From: Puniceibacterium sp.
GTDB lineage: Bacteria > Pseudomonadota > Alphaproteobacteria > Rhodobacterales > Rhodobacteraceae
Assembly: GCA_024636635.1 (NCBI GenBank)
Contig: JAGXGV010000001.1
Location: 1-51,099, forward strand
Length of the DNA stretch: 51,099 nt
Direction: 5' to 3'
A program made the translations under genes and the position numbers. This document shows, piece by piece, positions 26,561-36,023 of the stretch; positions within the stretch are counted from its first letter, which is position 1, and each line of letters begins with the position of its first letter. Under the pieces are notes generated by a model. It had not been told where the DNA came from. It made no database searches and saw only the letters and a program-made list of their open reading frames with translations.

Positions 26561-27070
26561 TCAGCGCGCCTCTGGCGGGGCGGACGGCGTGCGGATGCCC
26601 AGCCGACGCAACCGGTCCAGTTCAGCATCGGCATTCAGACGCTGCCCGCTGTAGGCGCGATTGTATTCGTCATCCTTGATCAGGCGCCAGTTGAACAACG
26701 CCTTGCGCTTGCGAAAGGCGGCATCCTCGCTTGCCAGATCCCCGCGGATCGCACCATTCACGCCGAACCGCTGCGTCGATGCCAGAAGAGCCGCGTCCGC
26801 AGTCGACACCGTGTTGCCGTAAAGCGCGGCGGGATTGCCGCCCAGCGCCGCCACGGCATCGGCCACCGGCGCCTGGTCGGTCCGGTTGGCAGCACCCGGC
26901 GTGGGGGTGGGCAGTTCACTGAAATTCGGTGGAATCTCCAGCGGCTTGGGCGGCACGATGGCAAACTCCTCGGGGGTCGAACGGTTGCTGCTCATGTCGC
27001 GCAGCCGTCCGTCGCCACAGGACATCAGCAGCGTCATACCAGCCATCAAGATCACGCCGCGCCCGAACAT
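26561..27070 (-). CDS. bamF: DUF3035 lipoprotein (BamF-like)
   Basis: This 169-residue lipoprotein has signal segment GVILMAGMTLL and lipobox LMSC with Cys-18. The sequence after it, RLRDMSSNRSTPEEFAIVPPKPLEIPPNF, is the conserved DUF3035 segment described as the BamF component of the alphaproteobacterial outer-membrane beta-barrel assembly machine. It is followed by a Pro/Ala linker and a C-terminal charged helix. It is predicted to be anchored in the outer membrane facing the periplasm. It lies 81 bp after lspA, the lipoprotein signal peptidase that would process it. Confidence 0.87.
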   Translation of the reverse strand: MFGRGVILMAGMTLLMSCGDGRLRDMSSNRSTPEEFAIVPPKPLEIPPNFSELPTPTPGAANRTDQAPVADAVAALGGNPAALYGNTVSTADAALLASTQRFGVNGAIRGDLASEDAAFRKRKALFNWRLIKDDEYNRAYSGQRLNADAELDRLRRLGIRTPSAPPEAR

Positions 27071-27151
27071 CGCTTGCCTCCATTGTCTTTCCCGACAGCT
27101 CTAGCCGATCTCTCGGCCAAGGTCACGGGGCCTTTTTTCCACATGCCCTCT

Positions 27152-27637
27152 TCAGCGCGGCTTCCGGCCGGGCGACGCCTTGCCCGACGGAAACAGCACC
27201 AGCCCGATCGCCCCGGCAAAGATCGCGATGTCCGCAACATTGAACGCATAGGGATTGCGGATGCCACAGCAGGACATGTTCAGGAAATCCGCCACCGCCC
27301 CGTAAAGCAGCCTGTCGATGACATTCCCGAGCGCCCCGCCGATCAGCAGTCCGGCGGACACCAACCCTAATCGCCCGGGCGGATCGCGCCGCATCCAGAC
27401 CAGTACGAACAGGATGATGCCCAGCGCCACGGCGATCAGCACCCATTTCGTCGCATCGGCCTGCCCGGACAGCAGCCCGAAATTGATCCCGTAATTCCAG
27501 GCCATGCGGAAATTGACAAAAGGCGGCCAGACGTCGATCTGCACGCGCGAGGCAAGACCCATCATGTGCACCACCACCCATTTGCTCGCCTGATCGACAA
27601 GAAAGGTCCAGAACCCGACCCAGAACACCAGCCTCAT
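27152..27637 (-). CDS. lspA: Lipoprotein signal peptidase (signal peptidase II)
   Basis: This 161-residue inner-membrane aspartic protease removes signal peptides from prolipoproteins after diacylglyceryl modification. It has four membrane helices. Catalytic Asp residues lie in [20 protein letters not shown] and FNVADIAIF, and the NYGINFG segment is the family's N-x-G motif. I start at ATG 27637 ([10 protein letters not shown]); a TTG at 27649 is an alternative. It lies between purH and the BamF-like gene, all on the minus strand. A 23-bp repeat lies just upstream. Confidence 0.95.
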   Translation of the reverse strand: MRLVFWVGFWTFLVDQASKWVVVHMMGLASRVQIDVWPPFVNFRMAWNYGINFGLLSGQADATKWVLIAVALGIILFVLVWMRRDPPGRLGLVSAGLLIGGALGNVIDRLLYGAVADFLNMSCCGIRNPYAFNVADIAIFAGAIGLVLFPSGKASPGRKPR

Positions 27638-27670
27638 CGCACCCACCAAAGGGTCATCGCATGCTCCCCT

Positions 27671-27693
27671 GCTTCTTCTTTTTCCAAATACCC
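27671..27693 (-). repeat. Dispersed 23-bp leader motif, copy 1
   Basis: On the plus strand this copy carries the core CTTCTTTTTCCAAATACC; on the minus, coding-direction strand it reads TATTTGGAAAAAGAAGAAG. It is the first of three copies in the window (others at 48262-48284 and 50803-50824). Each lies on the minus strand, shortly upstream of a minus-strand gene, here 34 bp from the lspA start. Confidence 0.9.
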
Positions 27694-27721
27694 AAACCCC
27701 GACCGTGCCACCGGCGCGGCG

Positions 27722-29323
27722 TCAGTGGCGGAAATGCCGCATGCCGGTCAGCACCATGGCAAGCCCCGCCTCGTCCGCCGCGGCGATCACCTCGTCGTCG
27801 CGCATCGACCCGCCCGGTTGAATCACCGCCTTGGCTCCGGCCTCGGCCGCCGTCAGCAGACCGTCGGCAAAGGGAAAGAACGCATCCGAGGCGACGACCG
27901 ACCCTTCGGTCAGCGGGGCGGGCAAGCCCATGGCTTGCGCCATGTCCAGTGACTTGCGCGCGGCAATCCGTGTCGAATCGACCCGGCTCATCTGCCCGGC
28001 GCCGACGCCCACCGTCGCGCCGTCCTTCACGTAGACGATCGCGTTGGACTTCACGTGTTTGGCCACGGTCCAGGCGAACAGCAGGTCACGCATCTGCGCC
28101 TCGGTCGGCCTGACCCTGGTCACGACGCGCAGGTCGTCCATCGTCACGCGCCCGACATCCCGGTCCTGTACCAGCATCCCGCCGGACACCTGCCGGAAGG
28201 TCAGTCCACCCGCGCCCGTATCGGCCAGCCCGCCCGTCACCAGAAGCCGCAGGTTCTTCTTGCCGGCAAACACCGCGCGGGCATCCTCGTCCGCGCCGGG
28301 CGCAATCACCACCTCGGTGAAGATCCCGGCAATCGCCTCGGCCGTCGCACCGTCCAGCACCTGGTTCAGCGCGATGATCCCGCCGAACGCCGATGTCCGG
28401 TCACAGTCGAAGGCCCGCTCGTAGGCGTCCTTGAGCGTGCCCCCCCGCGCCACGCCGCAAGGGTTGGCGTGCTTGATGATCGCGCAGGCCGGGCCGTCCT
28501 GGGCCGCGAACTCCGACACCAGTTCGAACGCCGCATCGGTGTCGTTGATGTTGTTGTAGCTCAACTCCTTGCCCTGTACCTGCCGGGCGGTGGCCACCCC
28601 GGGGCGTGCCGAGCCGTCGACGTAAAAGGCCGCCGACTGGTGCGGGTTCTCGCCATACCGCAGCGTCTGCGCCAGCGTTCCCGCAAAGACCCGCCGCCGC
28701 GGCGCCGGCTCGTCCAGCGCCCCGGCCATCCAGCCCGACACCGCCGCGTCATAGGCACCGGTGCGGGAATAGGCGGTCAGCGCCAGCCGCTGCCGGAAGG
28801 CGTAAGAGGTGTGGCCGCCCTGCGCCTCAAGCTCGGCCAGCAGCGGCGCGTAATCCTCGACATCCGTCACCACACTGACAAAGCCGTGGTTCTTGGCCGC
28901 CGCCCGGATCATCGCCGGGCCGCCGATGTCGATATTCTCGATGCAGGTCGCGTAATCCGAACCCTGGGTGACCGCCGCTTCGAACGGATAAAGATTAACC
29001 ACCAGCAGGTCGATCGCGCCGATGCCGTGTTCGTGCATCGCCTTTAGATGTTCCGGGTTGTCGCGCAGCGCCAGCAGCCCGCCATGCACGCCCGGATGCA
29101 GCGTCTTGACCCGCCCGTCCATCATTTCGGGGAACCCTGTCACCTCGGACACATCCCGCACCGTCAGCCCCGCCTCGCGCAGCGCCTTCGCCGATCCGCC
29201 GGTCGAGAGCAGTTCGATCCCCTGTGCATCCAGCGCCCGGCCAAGGTCGATCAGACCGGACTTGTCGGAAACGGAAATCAGCGCGCGGCGGACTGGGACA
29301 AGGTCGGGGGCAAGATCGGTCAT
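27722..29323 (-). CDS. purH: Bifunctional AICAR transformylase / IMP cyclohydrolase
   Basis: This 533-residue cytoplasmic enzyme catalyses the last two steps of de novo IMP synthesis. The N-terminal methylglyoxal-synthase-like cyclohydrolase domain runs to about residue 200 ([47 protein letters not shown]). The C-terminal transformylase domain has [42 protein letters not shown] and [11 protein letters not shown]. Length and motifs are canonical. It follows the heparinase-like gene by 23 bp and probably shares its transcript. Confidence 0.98.
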   Translation of the reverse strand: MTDLAPDLVPVRRALISVSDKSGLIDLGRALDAQGIELLSTGGSAKALREAGLTVRDVSEVTGFPEMMDGRVKTLHPGVHGGLLALRDNPEHLKAMHEHGIGAIDLLVVNLYPFEAAVTQGSDYATCIENIDIGGPAMIRAAAKNHGFVSVVTDVEDYAPLLAELEAQGGHTSYAFRQRLALTAYSRTGAYDAAVSGWMAGALDEPAPRRRVFAGTLAQTLRYGENPHQSAAFYVDGSARPGVATARQVQGKELSYNNINDTDAAFELVSEFAAQDGPACAIIKHANPCGVARGGTLKDAYERAFDCDRTSAFGGIIALNQVLDGATAEAIAGIFTEVVIAPGADEDARAVFAGKKNLRLLVTGGLADTGAGGLTFRQVSGGMLVQDRDVGRVTMDDLRVVTRVRPTEAQMRDLLFAWTVAKHVKSNAIVYVKDGATVGVGAGQMSRVDSTRIAARKSLDMAQAMGLPAPLTEGSVVASDAFFPFADGLLTAAEAGAKAVIQPGGSMRDDEVIAAADEAGLAMVLTGMRHFRH

Positions 29324-29346
29324 ATGGGTCAGGTTCCTGAGATCAG

Positions 29347-31092
29347 CTAATCGGAGTCCACCTCGTCCATCGCCAGGTCCCGGATCGCGATAGCGGTGTC
29401 CCGGGCCTTGGCCAATGACCAGCGGATGCGGGTCGCATACTCCATCGCGCGGCCGGATAAAACGATCTGATTGCAGGATCGCGGCCGCAGCCGCCCCTTT
29501 TCCAGATAAACCGATGGCTCCAGCGTCAGTTCCGCGCCGCCCTCGTGCCGGAAAACCCAGATTTCGCCTGACCGCAGCGCGACGGATACAGCCGCGCCGC
29601 CCATGTCGATGGCCGAATCCACCTCGGGATGCAGGTGAAAGCGGATCTGAAAGGGCAGCCCGCCTAGCAACAGCGCATCCATGCGCCGGTCGAACGCCCG
29701 CTTGTCGTCCGTTTCCAGCGCCATGAGCAGATCCTCGCCCTCCAGACCGCGCCCGTCAAAGGACAGCTCAAGGATCCGCGCATGGGTCAGCCCGTGCGTC
29801 GTGACATAACCGTCATGCCCGCCCTCGAACCGCAGTCCGTCATCCGCATGGCTGATCTGCACCGGAACGTTGCGCGGCGAATCCTCAAGCATTTCGCGCA
29901 CCACGCTGCCGACGCGCCCCGGCTTGCCCAGCCGCGCGCTGGAATAGCCGTCCAGACAAAGCGCCGAATGGGATGGTGTGGCGCGCCCCGCCCGGCGCCA
30001 GTCCCGCCCGAACATCGCGCCCGAGCCGCAGTTCACGATCAGCGGCCTGCGCCCCGAGGTCAGTTCGAACGCAAGGGTCGAGGCATGGGCGGTGTAGGAT
30101 GCCTTGCCGACAGGCGGCGCCGCCGCATCCACCACAACCGAGGTGCGCCCCGCCGACAGCCGCGCATATCCCATGGCCAGCCCGTCAGTATGGCGCTTTT
30201 TCACGCCGCTGACCGCCAGCGCCATGTCCAGACGCCCCTCCTGCCCGCGCCCCCCGCCGTGAAACCGGGCCAGGGCGCCGTCGGCATGGCGCAGCGCCCG
30301 CAGGGTCGGCGCGATGCGCGCGATGGCCGCCACATGGTCCGGATCGGGTACCAGATCCGCCTCTTCCAGCGCCGACTGTGCCCAGGTCAGCAAGGTAAAA
30401 ACCTCAAGCAGTTCTTCGGGGTTGCGGGTGGGGATGCCGCCCTGTGCATCGATCTGACGATGACATTCAGCGCCCAGCGCACGGACGGCAGGTACGGCAT
30501 GTGCCTCCATCCCCTCAAGCGACAGGCCGGCATAGATCAGCCCGGTCAGCGCCTCGAAGCGTGGCAGTCCGGGGGGCGAGACCTGCCAGCGCCGCCCCAG
30601 AAAGATTGCCTGTTGCGCCAGCGACCGGTAGAACAGCCCCGCGTTTTCCGAATCCTGCAGCCTCAGCACGAAAAGAGCGTGGTGAATCCACCGGATCAGC
30701 CGACGCCCGGTCAGTTCGGGAGTCCAGCCCGGCCCCTGCCCCTTGCCATGGCGCGCGATCCAGCCCCAGAGCCACTCCTGCGCCAGTTGCCGCGCCCGCA
30801 GATCGCCGACCGCCGCCAGGTCGTCCAGCCAGCCGAACCCCTGGATCTCGTCCGTCCAGGCCGCATCGGGCGGGTCCAGATCCCAGATCTTCGCGCCGTT
30901 GGATTCGATCAGATGACCCGCGAACATCAGATTGCCGGCCGTCAGTTGCCGACCACGCGCGACGGCACCGGTGGTGCGCGGTTCGGGAGACGACACAAAT
31001 GCGGTCGCCGGGCGCACCCGCGCCGACAACCGCGCGTGAAGGCGGTTCATCAGCCGCGTCCGCGCGGCCTGCCAGCTTTCCCTGTCAGACAT
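29347..31092 (-). CDS. Heparinase II/III family protein
   Basis: This 581-residue protein has a helical N-terminal toroid (W-rich, residues about 60-230, for example [12 protein letters not shown] and [17 protein letters not shown]) and a beta-sandwich C-terminal domain. The latter includes [36 protein letters not shown] (in two parts), as in heparinase II/III-like polysaccharide lyases. No signal peptide is visible, so it may act in the cytoplasm or be mislocalised by prediction. The substrate is unknown. The rsmB-heparinase-purH order on one strand is one I associate with Rhodobacteraceae; it lies 189 bp after rsmB. Confidence 0.9.
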   Translation of the reverse strand: MSDRESWQAARTRLMNRLHARLSARVRPATAFVSSPEPRTTGAVARGRQLTAGNLMFAGHLIESNGAKIWDLDPPDAAWTDEIQGFGWLDDLAAVGDLRARQLAQEWLWGWIARHGKGQGPGWTPELTGRRLIRWIHHALFVLRLQDSENAGLFYRSLAQQAIFLGRRWQVSPPGLPRFEALTGLIYAGLSLEGMEAHAVPAVRALGAECHRQIDAQGGIPTRNPEELLEVFTLLTWAQSALEEADLVPDPDHVAAIARIAPTLRALRHADGALARFHGGGRGQEGRLDMALAVSGVKKRHTDGLAMGYARLSAGRTSVVVDAAAPPVGKASYTAHASTLAFELTSGRRPLIVNCGSGAMFGRDWRRAGRATPSHSALCLDGYSSARLGKPGRVGSVVREMLEDSPRNVPVQISHADDGLRFEGGHDGYVTTHGLTHARILELSFDGRGLEGEDLLMALETDDKRAFDRRMDALLLGGLPFQIRFHLHPEVDSAIDMGGAAVSVALRSGEIWVFRHEGGAELTLEPSVYLEKGRLRPRSCNQIVLSGRAMEYATRIRWSLAKARDTAIAIRDLAMDEVDSD

Positions 31093-31281
31093 TCCTGTGC
31101 CTCTGAACCGCTCATGACCACCATTCCGGCATGTCTTTTGACAAGGCTACCGCGCAGTCGCGGCAAAGTCACCTTGGAAAACCGCCGCCGACCCATGCGA
31201 CCGCAGACCGCGGCCTGCCGCCCGCAAAATGCACGAGCCGCGCAGGTGGGCGGCCACGCCCGCCCCGTCGCAGCGTGGCGG

Positions 31282-32544
31282 TCAGTCAACCCGGCGCAGC
31301 ATGACCATGTAGAACCCGTCCATTCCACCGATGTCGGCCCAATAGTCGGGGCGCAGCCGCAATCCGCCCTCGGGACTGATCCATGCGGGGTCGATCCCGG
31401 GCAGGTCGACCGCCAGAACTTCGATCCCGCCCCGCTCCAGCGCGGCCTCGGTCTGGCATTCGCCTTCGTCGGGGATCAGCGAACAGGTGCAATAGACCAG
31501 CCGCCCGCCGGGTTTCAGAAGCGTCAGCGCATGGTCCAGCATCCGCGCCTGAAGCGCGATCAGCCCGTCGATCCCGTCGCCCGTCTTGGCATGCGGCAGA
31601 TCCGGGTGGCGGCGGATCGTGCCCGTCGCGGAACAGGGGGCGTCCAGCAGGACCGCATCATAAGTGCCGTCTATGGTCAGCGCGTCGCCCACCAGCAGTT
31701 CGGCGTTCAGTCCGGTGCGGGCAAGATTCTCGGCCACCCGCGCCATGCGGGCCTCGGAGAGGGCCAGCGCCGTCACCCGCGCCCCGCGCGCCGCTAGTTG
31801 CAGCGTCTTGCCACCCGGGGCGGCGCACATGTCCAGCACCGACAGCCCGGACACATCGCCCAGCATCCGCACCGGCAGGGCGGCGGCGGCATCCTGAACC
31901 CACCAGTCGCCCGCGTCGTAGCCGGGCATGGCGCTGACCTGCCCGGCCCCGGCCACCCGCACCGACCCTGTGGGCAGCACCGTGCCACCGACCGCAGCCG
32001 CCACCGCAGCCGGATCGCCCCGGGCGGTCAGGTCCAGCGGCGCGCCCGCGAACTGCGCCGCCTCCATCGCCATCACCGCCTCGCGGCCCCAGGCCTCGAC
32101 CAGCGGATCGCGCAGCCAGCCGGGCATCCGCGGCACCCGCAGTTTGTCCCATTCGGCGGGGCCGTGCGTCACGACGCGCCGCAAGACGGCGTTGACCATC
32201 CCCTTCATGCCTGCGGTGCGCCCGCCGCGCGCCACGATATTCACCGCCTCGTTCACCACGCCATGCGCCGCCCCGCCGGAGCACAGTTCGACCGTCGCCA
32301 GACGCAGTACATTAAGCACCCGCAAAGGCGGTTCCTTCTTCAGGAAGGGCTTCAGCACCCTGTCCGCCCGTTCGAGCCCGCGCAGCACGTCCCCCGCCAG
32401 CCGTTGCGCCGCCGCCCGGTCGCCGGGCGTCATCGCCCCCCAGGCATTGCCGCCCATAAGCTCGGACATCAGCCGTTCCTGACCCAGGATCTGATCCAGA
32501 AGATCGACTGCGGCGTGACGGGCTGACAGAGGCGGTGTTGACAT
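31282..32544 (-). CDS. rsmB: RsmB/NOP-family rRNA (cytosine-5) methyltransferase
   Basis: This 420-residue SAM-dependent methyltransferase is predicted to methylate C967 of 16S rRNA. The N-terminal NusB-like helical domain runs to about residue 140 (ARHAAVDLLDQILGQ, FLKKEPPLRVLNVLRLA). The catalytic domain has the SAM loop VLDMCAAPGGKTLQLAARG, DAPCSATGTIRRHPD with one Cys, and the catalytic TCS motif in VYCTCSLIPDEGE. The C-terminus ends GGMDGFYMVMLRR as usual. The first gene of an rsmB-heparinase-purH series. Confidence 0.96.
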   Translation of the reverse strand: MSTPPLSARHAAVDLLDQILGQERLMSELMGGNAWGAMTPGDRAAAQRLAGDVLRGLERADRVLKPFLKKEPPLRVLNVLRLATVELCSGGAAHGVVNEAVNIVARGGRTAGMKGMVNAVLRRVVTHGPAEWDKLRVPRMPGWLRDPLVEAWGREAVMAMEAAQFAGAPLDLTARGDPAAVAAAVGGTVLPTGSVRVAGAGQVSAMPGYDAGDWWVQDAAAALPVRMLGDVSGLSVLDMCAAPGGKTLQLAARGARVTALALSEARMARVAENLARTGLNAELLVGDALTIDGTYDAVLLDAPCSATGTIRRHPDLPHAKTGDGIDGLIALQARMLDHALTLLKPGGRLVYCTCSLIPDEGECQTEAALERGGIEVLAVDLPGIDPAWISPEGGLRLRPDYWADIGGMDGFYMVMLRRVD

Positions 32545-32633
32545 GGGCAGGCTCCGGGGATGTGATCAGGCACATCTTGCCCCTGAACCGCTGCGGCGTA
32601 TATCAGGGGCAGAGACGCAAGGAAACCAATTGC

Positions 32634-32840
32634 ATGCCCGCAGATAACCTACCCGACGACCCGCCCCGGGACCTGCCCCCGGCGGCACGCCGTGCCCTCG
32701 CCGAAGCCGCAGAACGCCGCGCCCTGGCCGAGGCAGAGGCCCGCACGAATCCGCTGCCGCCCGAACTTGGCGGACGCGATGGCCCCGACCCTGTGCGATA
32801 TGGCGATTGGGAAAAGAAAGGGCTGGCGGTGGATTTCTGA
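32634..32840 (+). CDS. DUF1674 protein (SDHAF4-like)
   Basis: This 68-residue protein ends in the hallmark GRDGPDPVRYGDWEKKGLAVDF (in part), shared with mitochondrial succinate-dehydrogenase assembly factor 4. In eukaryotes that factor protects the flavinylated subunit; the bacterial role is inferred. The N-terminal half is charged and Ala-rich. ATG 32634 has AAGGA upstream. It is divergent from rsmB, 89 bp apart, a placement I associate with Rhodobacteraceae. Confidence 0.92.
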   Translation: MPADNLPDDPPRDLPPAARRALAEAAERRALAEAEARTNPLPPELGGRDGPDPVRYGDWEKKGLAVDF

Positions 32841-32952
32841 CCGCCACCCGACAGTCTGGCAATCAAAGGCCCAAGGATTACCGCCAAAGGATCACCGCAG
32901 CAGGATCGCGCCGACAGGAACACCGGCACGGCATCAGGTCGGGCCGACAGCC

Positions 32953-33315
32953 TTAGCGAAGGCGGAATTCCGCCTGTTCCCCCGACCCGCGGTCCGAGGT
33001 GAAGCGGATGGAATTGCCGTTCGCCGTCACTTCCTGACAGTTGTAGCCAAGTTCATCGCCGCCCCAGTTCAGCTCACGGCAGAAATAGCCGTCCTTCCAG
33101 CTCCACTGCCCGGTCACGTCCCAGACCGCGCCCTGGCCGGTGATCGCGCCATCGGGCATGACCTGCAAAGACACCAGCGTGCGCGACAGGGTTCTGCCCT
33201 GCACCAGTTGCAGGAATTGATCGCGATCACTGATCTTGGCGTATTCGGCAACAGCACCACCCGCCCAGACCATGCTAAAAAGGGCCGCAATCGCGGCGAT
33301 CCTGAATCCCGTCAT
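32953..33315 (-). CDS. Small secreted protein of unknown function
   Basis: This 120-residue protein has signal peptide MTGFRIAAIAALFSMVWAGGAVA with AVA cleavage near residue 23, leaving a mature domain of about 97 residues rich in Gly, Trp and Phe. Two cysteines in DGYFCRELNWGGDELGYNCQ probably form a disulphide. Relatives are often labelled dihydrodipicolinate reductase by automatic pipelines, likely because they sit next to dapB, but there is no NAD(P) fold here. The ATG at 33315 is chosen because of the signal peptide. A real function is unknown. Confidence 0.82.
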   Translation of the reverse strand: MTGFRIAAIAALFSMVWAGGAVAEYAKISDRDQFLQLVQGRTLSRTLVSLQVMPDGAITGQGAVWDVTGQWSWKDGYFCRELNWGGDELGYNCQEVTANGNSIRFTSDRGSGEQAEFRLR

Positions 33316-33469
33316 CCTGTCACCCTTTCTCTTTGTCCACTGACATAACCTGTCCTCAGACATAGCTTTGACTGCCAATGATCAAGGAACGATGAAGCGG
33401 ACACGAAAGTTTCAGCCGAACCACGTATGCGCCCTGCAAGGGGCCGCAAAAGGCGCCCTGCGGCGGATC

Positions 33470-34303
33470 TCAGCCGTCGCCCAGACCCAGCACGTCAAGC
33501 ATGTCATAAGCGCCGGGCGCCTTGTCCTGCCCCCAAAGCGCGGCGCGCAACGCGCCGCGTGCGAACAGCGCCCGGTCACTGGCGACGTGGCGCAGGGTGA
33601 TGCGCTCTCCGGCGGTGGCAAAGATCACGTCATGTTCGCCGACGACATCGCCGCCGCGCAGGGCGGCAAACCCGATGTCACCGCGACGCCGCGCGCCGGT
33701 CATGCCGTCGCGGCCGCGGTCGGACACATCGGCAAGCGACACACCACGCCCATTGGCCGCCGCCTCGCCCAGCATCAGCGCCGTGCCCGAGGGTGCGTCG
33801 ACCTTGCGGTTGTGATGTGTCTCGACAATCTCGATGTCCCAGTCGGCATCCAGCGCCGCCGCCACTTTTTTGGTCAGCAGCGTCAGCAGGTTGACCCCAA
33901 GGCTCATGTTTCCCGCCCGCACCACCACCGCATGCCGCGCCGCCGCCGCGATCTTTTCCAGATCCGCATCGGACAGGCCCGTGGTGCCGATCACATGCAC
34001 CGCGCGCGCCTGCGCCGCCAGTTCGGCGAATCCCACCGTCGCCTCGGGCGTGGTGAAATCGATCACCGCCTGCGCCCTTGCAAACGCCTCAAGCGCGTCG
34101 TCCGTCACCGAGATGCCCAGCGACGCGCCGCCCATCGCCTCGCCCAGATCGCGTCCGATCCAGTCGTGGCCGACACGTTCGACCCCCGCGACCAGCCGCA
34201 ACCGGTCCGAGGCCAGTACTTCGCGCACCAGCATCTGGCCCATGCGCCCCGAAACCCCCGTGATTACAACCCCGGGAAGATTACCTTCTGCCTGAACGCT
34301 CAT
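33470..34303 (-). CDS. dapB: 4-hydroxy-tetrahydrodipicolinate reductase
   Basis: This 277-residue NAD(P)H-dependent enzyme performs the step after DapA in lysine/diaminopimelate synthesis. The Rossmann motif [14 protein letters not shown] is near residues 15-28. The signature E-x-HH-x-x-K-x-D-x-PSGTA appears as [26 protein letters not shown] and AGNMSLGVN are also typical. ATG 34303 gives [16 protein letters not shown]; the longer open frame is unsupported. It is divergent from rbfA. Confidence 0.97.
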   Translation of the reverse strand: MSVQAEGNLPGVVITGVSGRMGQMLVREVLASDRLRLVAGVERVGHDWIGRDLGEAMGGASLGISVTDDALEAFARAQAVIDFTTPEATVGFAELAAQARAVHVIGTTGLSDADLEKIAAAARHAVVVRAGNMSLGVNLLTLLTKKVAAALDADWDIEIVETHHNRKVDAPSGTALMLGEAAANGRGVSLADVSDRGRDGMTGARRRGDIGFAALRGGDVVGEHDVIFATAGERITLRHVASDRALFARGALRAALWGQDKAPGAYDMLDVLGLGDG

Positions 34304-34395
34304 GATGCCTGTCTCCCTGCCCGTCCGGATCCGCGTCTGCATAACCCGCCCGGCCCCGCTTGGCAAAGCCAACCGAAGGCCTTAGATGGGGTGAC

Positions 34396-34791
34396 ATGGC
34401 AAAGAACCGATCCCCAGAGTCAGCAGGACCCAGCCAGCGCCAGCTGCGCGTGGGCGAGCTTATCCGCCGCACCCTGTCGGATGTGCTCAACAAGGGCGAC
34501 ATCCACGACCCCGAACTCAACCGCATGTCCATCACCGTGGGCGAGGTGCGGATGTCCAACGACCTCAAGGTCGCAACCGCCTATGTGTTGCCGCTGTTCG
34601 GGCAAGGCCAGGACGAGGTTATCGGCCTGCTTGCCCGCAACAAGGGCGAATTGCGCCGCATCGTCTCCAAGAGCCTGACCCTGAAATACGCGCCCGACCT
34701 GCGTTTTCGCCTGGACGAGACCTTTGACCGGCTCGATGACACCCGCCGCCTGTTCGCGCAGGAAGACGTGCGTCGCGATCTGGACGACTGA
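34396..34791 (+). CDS. rbfA: 30S ribosome-binding factor A
   Basis: This 131-residue KH-domain protein helps mature the 16S rRNA 5' end and is needed at low temperature. Typical blocks are [19 protein letters not shown] at about 13-31, [21 protein letters not shown] and [19 protein letters not shown] 34396 lies after GGGGTG. The next gene begins 7 bp after its stop, so the two are probably co-transcribed. Confidence 0.97.
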   Translation: MAKNRSPESAGPSQRQLRVGELIRRTLSDVLNKGDIHDPELNRMSITVGEVRMSNDLKVATAYVLPLFGQGQDEVIGLLARNKGELRRIVSKSLTLKYAPDLRFRLDETFDRLDDTRRLFAQEDVRRDLDD

Positions 34792-34797
34792 GCGTCC

Positions 34798-35550
34798 ATG
34801 TGGCGCTGGATCTCCCTTGCTGTCGGTGGTTCGCTTCTGGCCCTGTCCGGGCCGCACCCCGCCATGGCGCTCGGCTGCACGGCCCAGGCGCTTGACGGCA
34901 ACGGTTATACCGTCTGCGCCGTGGACCTGACCCAGGACGATCTGCGCCTGTTCCTGAACGACGCTGGCGGTTCACCCTACGGTCAGTTCAACCAGGTCGA
35001 TGCCATGCTGCGCGCCCGGGGCGAACGCCTTGCCTTTGCGATGAACGCCGGGATGTATCACGAAGACCGCGCGCCCGTGGGCCATTATGTCGAAGACGGC
35101 GCCGAAGAGATGCGCATTGTCACCAACCCCGGCCCCGGCAATTTCGGCCTGCTCCCGAACGGAGTCCTTTGCATCCGCGAGGGCCGCGCCGATGTGATCG
35201 AGACGTTGCGCTTTGTCGAGGAAAACCCGGACTGCACCTATGCGACGCAGTCCGGCCCCATGCTGGTGATCGACGGCGAACTGCACCCGCGATTCCTGAT
35301 TGACAGCACGTCGCGTTACATCCGCAACGGAGTCGGCACCTCGGATGACGGAAAGACCGCGTATTTCGTGATCTCCGAAAATGCCGTGACCTTTCACGAA
35401 TTCGGCCGTTTCTTCCGCGACACGCTGCAAGTGCCGCAGGCGCTGTTTCTGGATGGCAACATCTCGCGGCTCTACGCCCCCGAACTTGGCCGTGCGGACA
35501 TCGGGCGCTGGATGGGGCCGATCGTCGGTGTCGTCGCCAAGGCGGAATAA
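34798..35550 (+). CDS. Phosphodiester glycosidase (NAGPA/DUF2233) family protein
   Basis: This 250-residue exported protein has signal peptide MWRWISLAVGGSLLALSGPHPAMA and belongs to the NAGPA-domain family (phosphodiester glycosidase). Conserved motifs include AFAMNAGMYHEDRAPVG, NFGLLPNGVL, ATQSGPMLVIDGELHPRF, RNGVG and ALFLDGNISRLYAP. Some relatives hydrolyse sugar phosphodiesters or act on exopolysaccharide and spore-coat glycans, but the substrate here is unknown. It follows rbfA by 6 bp with no clear Shine-Dalgarno, suggesting coupling to rbfA translation. Confidence 0.92.
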   Translation: MWRWISLAVGGSLLALSGPHPAMALGCTAQALDGNGYTVCAVDLTQDDLRLFLNDAGGSPYGQFNQVDAMLRARGERLAFAMNAGMYHEDRAPVGHYVEDGAEEMRIVTNPGPGNFGLLPNGVLCIREGRADVIETLRFVEENPDCTYATQSGPMLVIDGELHPRFLIDSTSRYIRNGVGTSDDGKTAYFVISENAVTFHEFGRFFRDTLQVPQALFLDGNISRLYAPELGRADIGRWMGPIVGVVAKAE

Positions 35551-36023
35551 ACTGACGCAGGGGCAAGATTCCGTTTTCCGATGGTCTGCCAGCCCCGCCC
35601 CTGCCGCCGCTGCCACATCCGCGCCAGAGACCGGCCCCGCCACGCTGGATACCGCCGCCGCGCCGGAAAGCGCCGCCGATAACGTCACTCCGCCCGAGGG
35701 TCTGCGCGCCGGGGAAACGGCCATCTTCGGCAATGGCGCCGTGCGCGCCTTTGTGTCGCGGGTCGATGACGGCGCGGCGCGTGCTTCGGTGAACGGCGAT
35801 TTGCGGCGCCTGGCCCGCCGGGCGCGACACGCCTTTGCACTGTCAAGCCGAACACTGTCCCGCCGAACACTGTCACGCCGATGCCCGCCGGGACGTTCCC
35901 GCAAACTGCCGCGCGTCCATGCCAAAGCCGTGTCCAGCCACCCGGCGCAATGCGGCCGCCCTTGCGCCCCGCCCCTTGCGAGCCTAGGTCAGAGGCGACC
36001 TTTCCCACCTGCCCGAGGCCCCA
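35551..36023. other. Gene-free stretch with tandem repeat and possible gene remnant
   Basis: This 473-bp stretch between the NAGPA-type gene and pmbA has no complete gene. On the plus strand, around 35600-35850, it reads like coding sequence (Ala/Pro-rich, then RAGETAIFGNGAVRAFVSRVDDG) but lacks a start with a ribosome site, and the frame soon becomes Arg-rich junk. It may be the tail of a lost gene. A 15-bp unit GCCGAACACTGTC(CC/AC) is repeated at 35847-35861 and 35862-35876. The pmbA promoter presumably lies near its right end. Confidence 0.5.
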
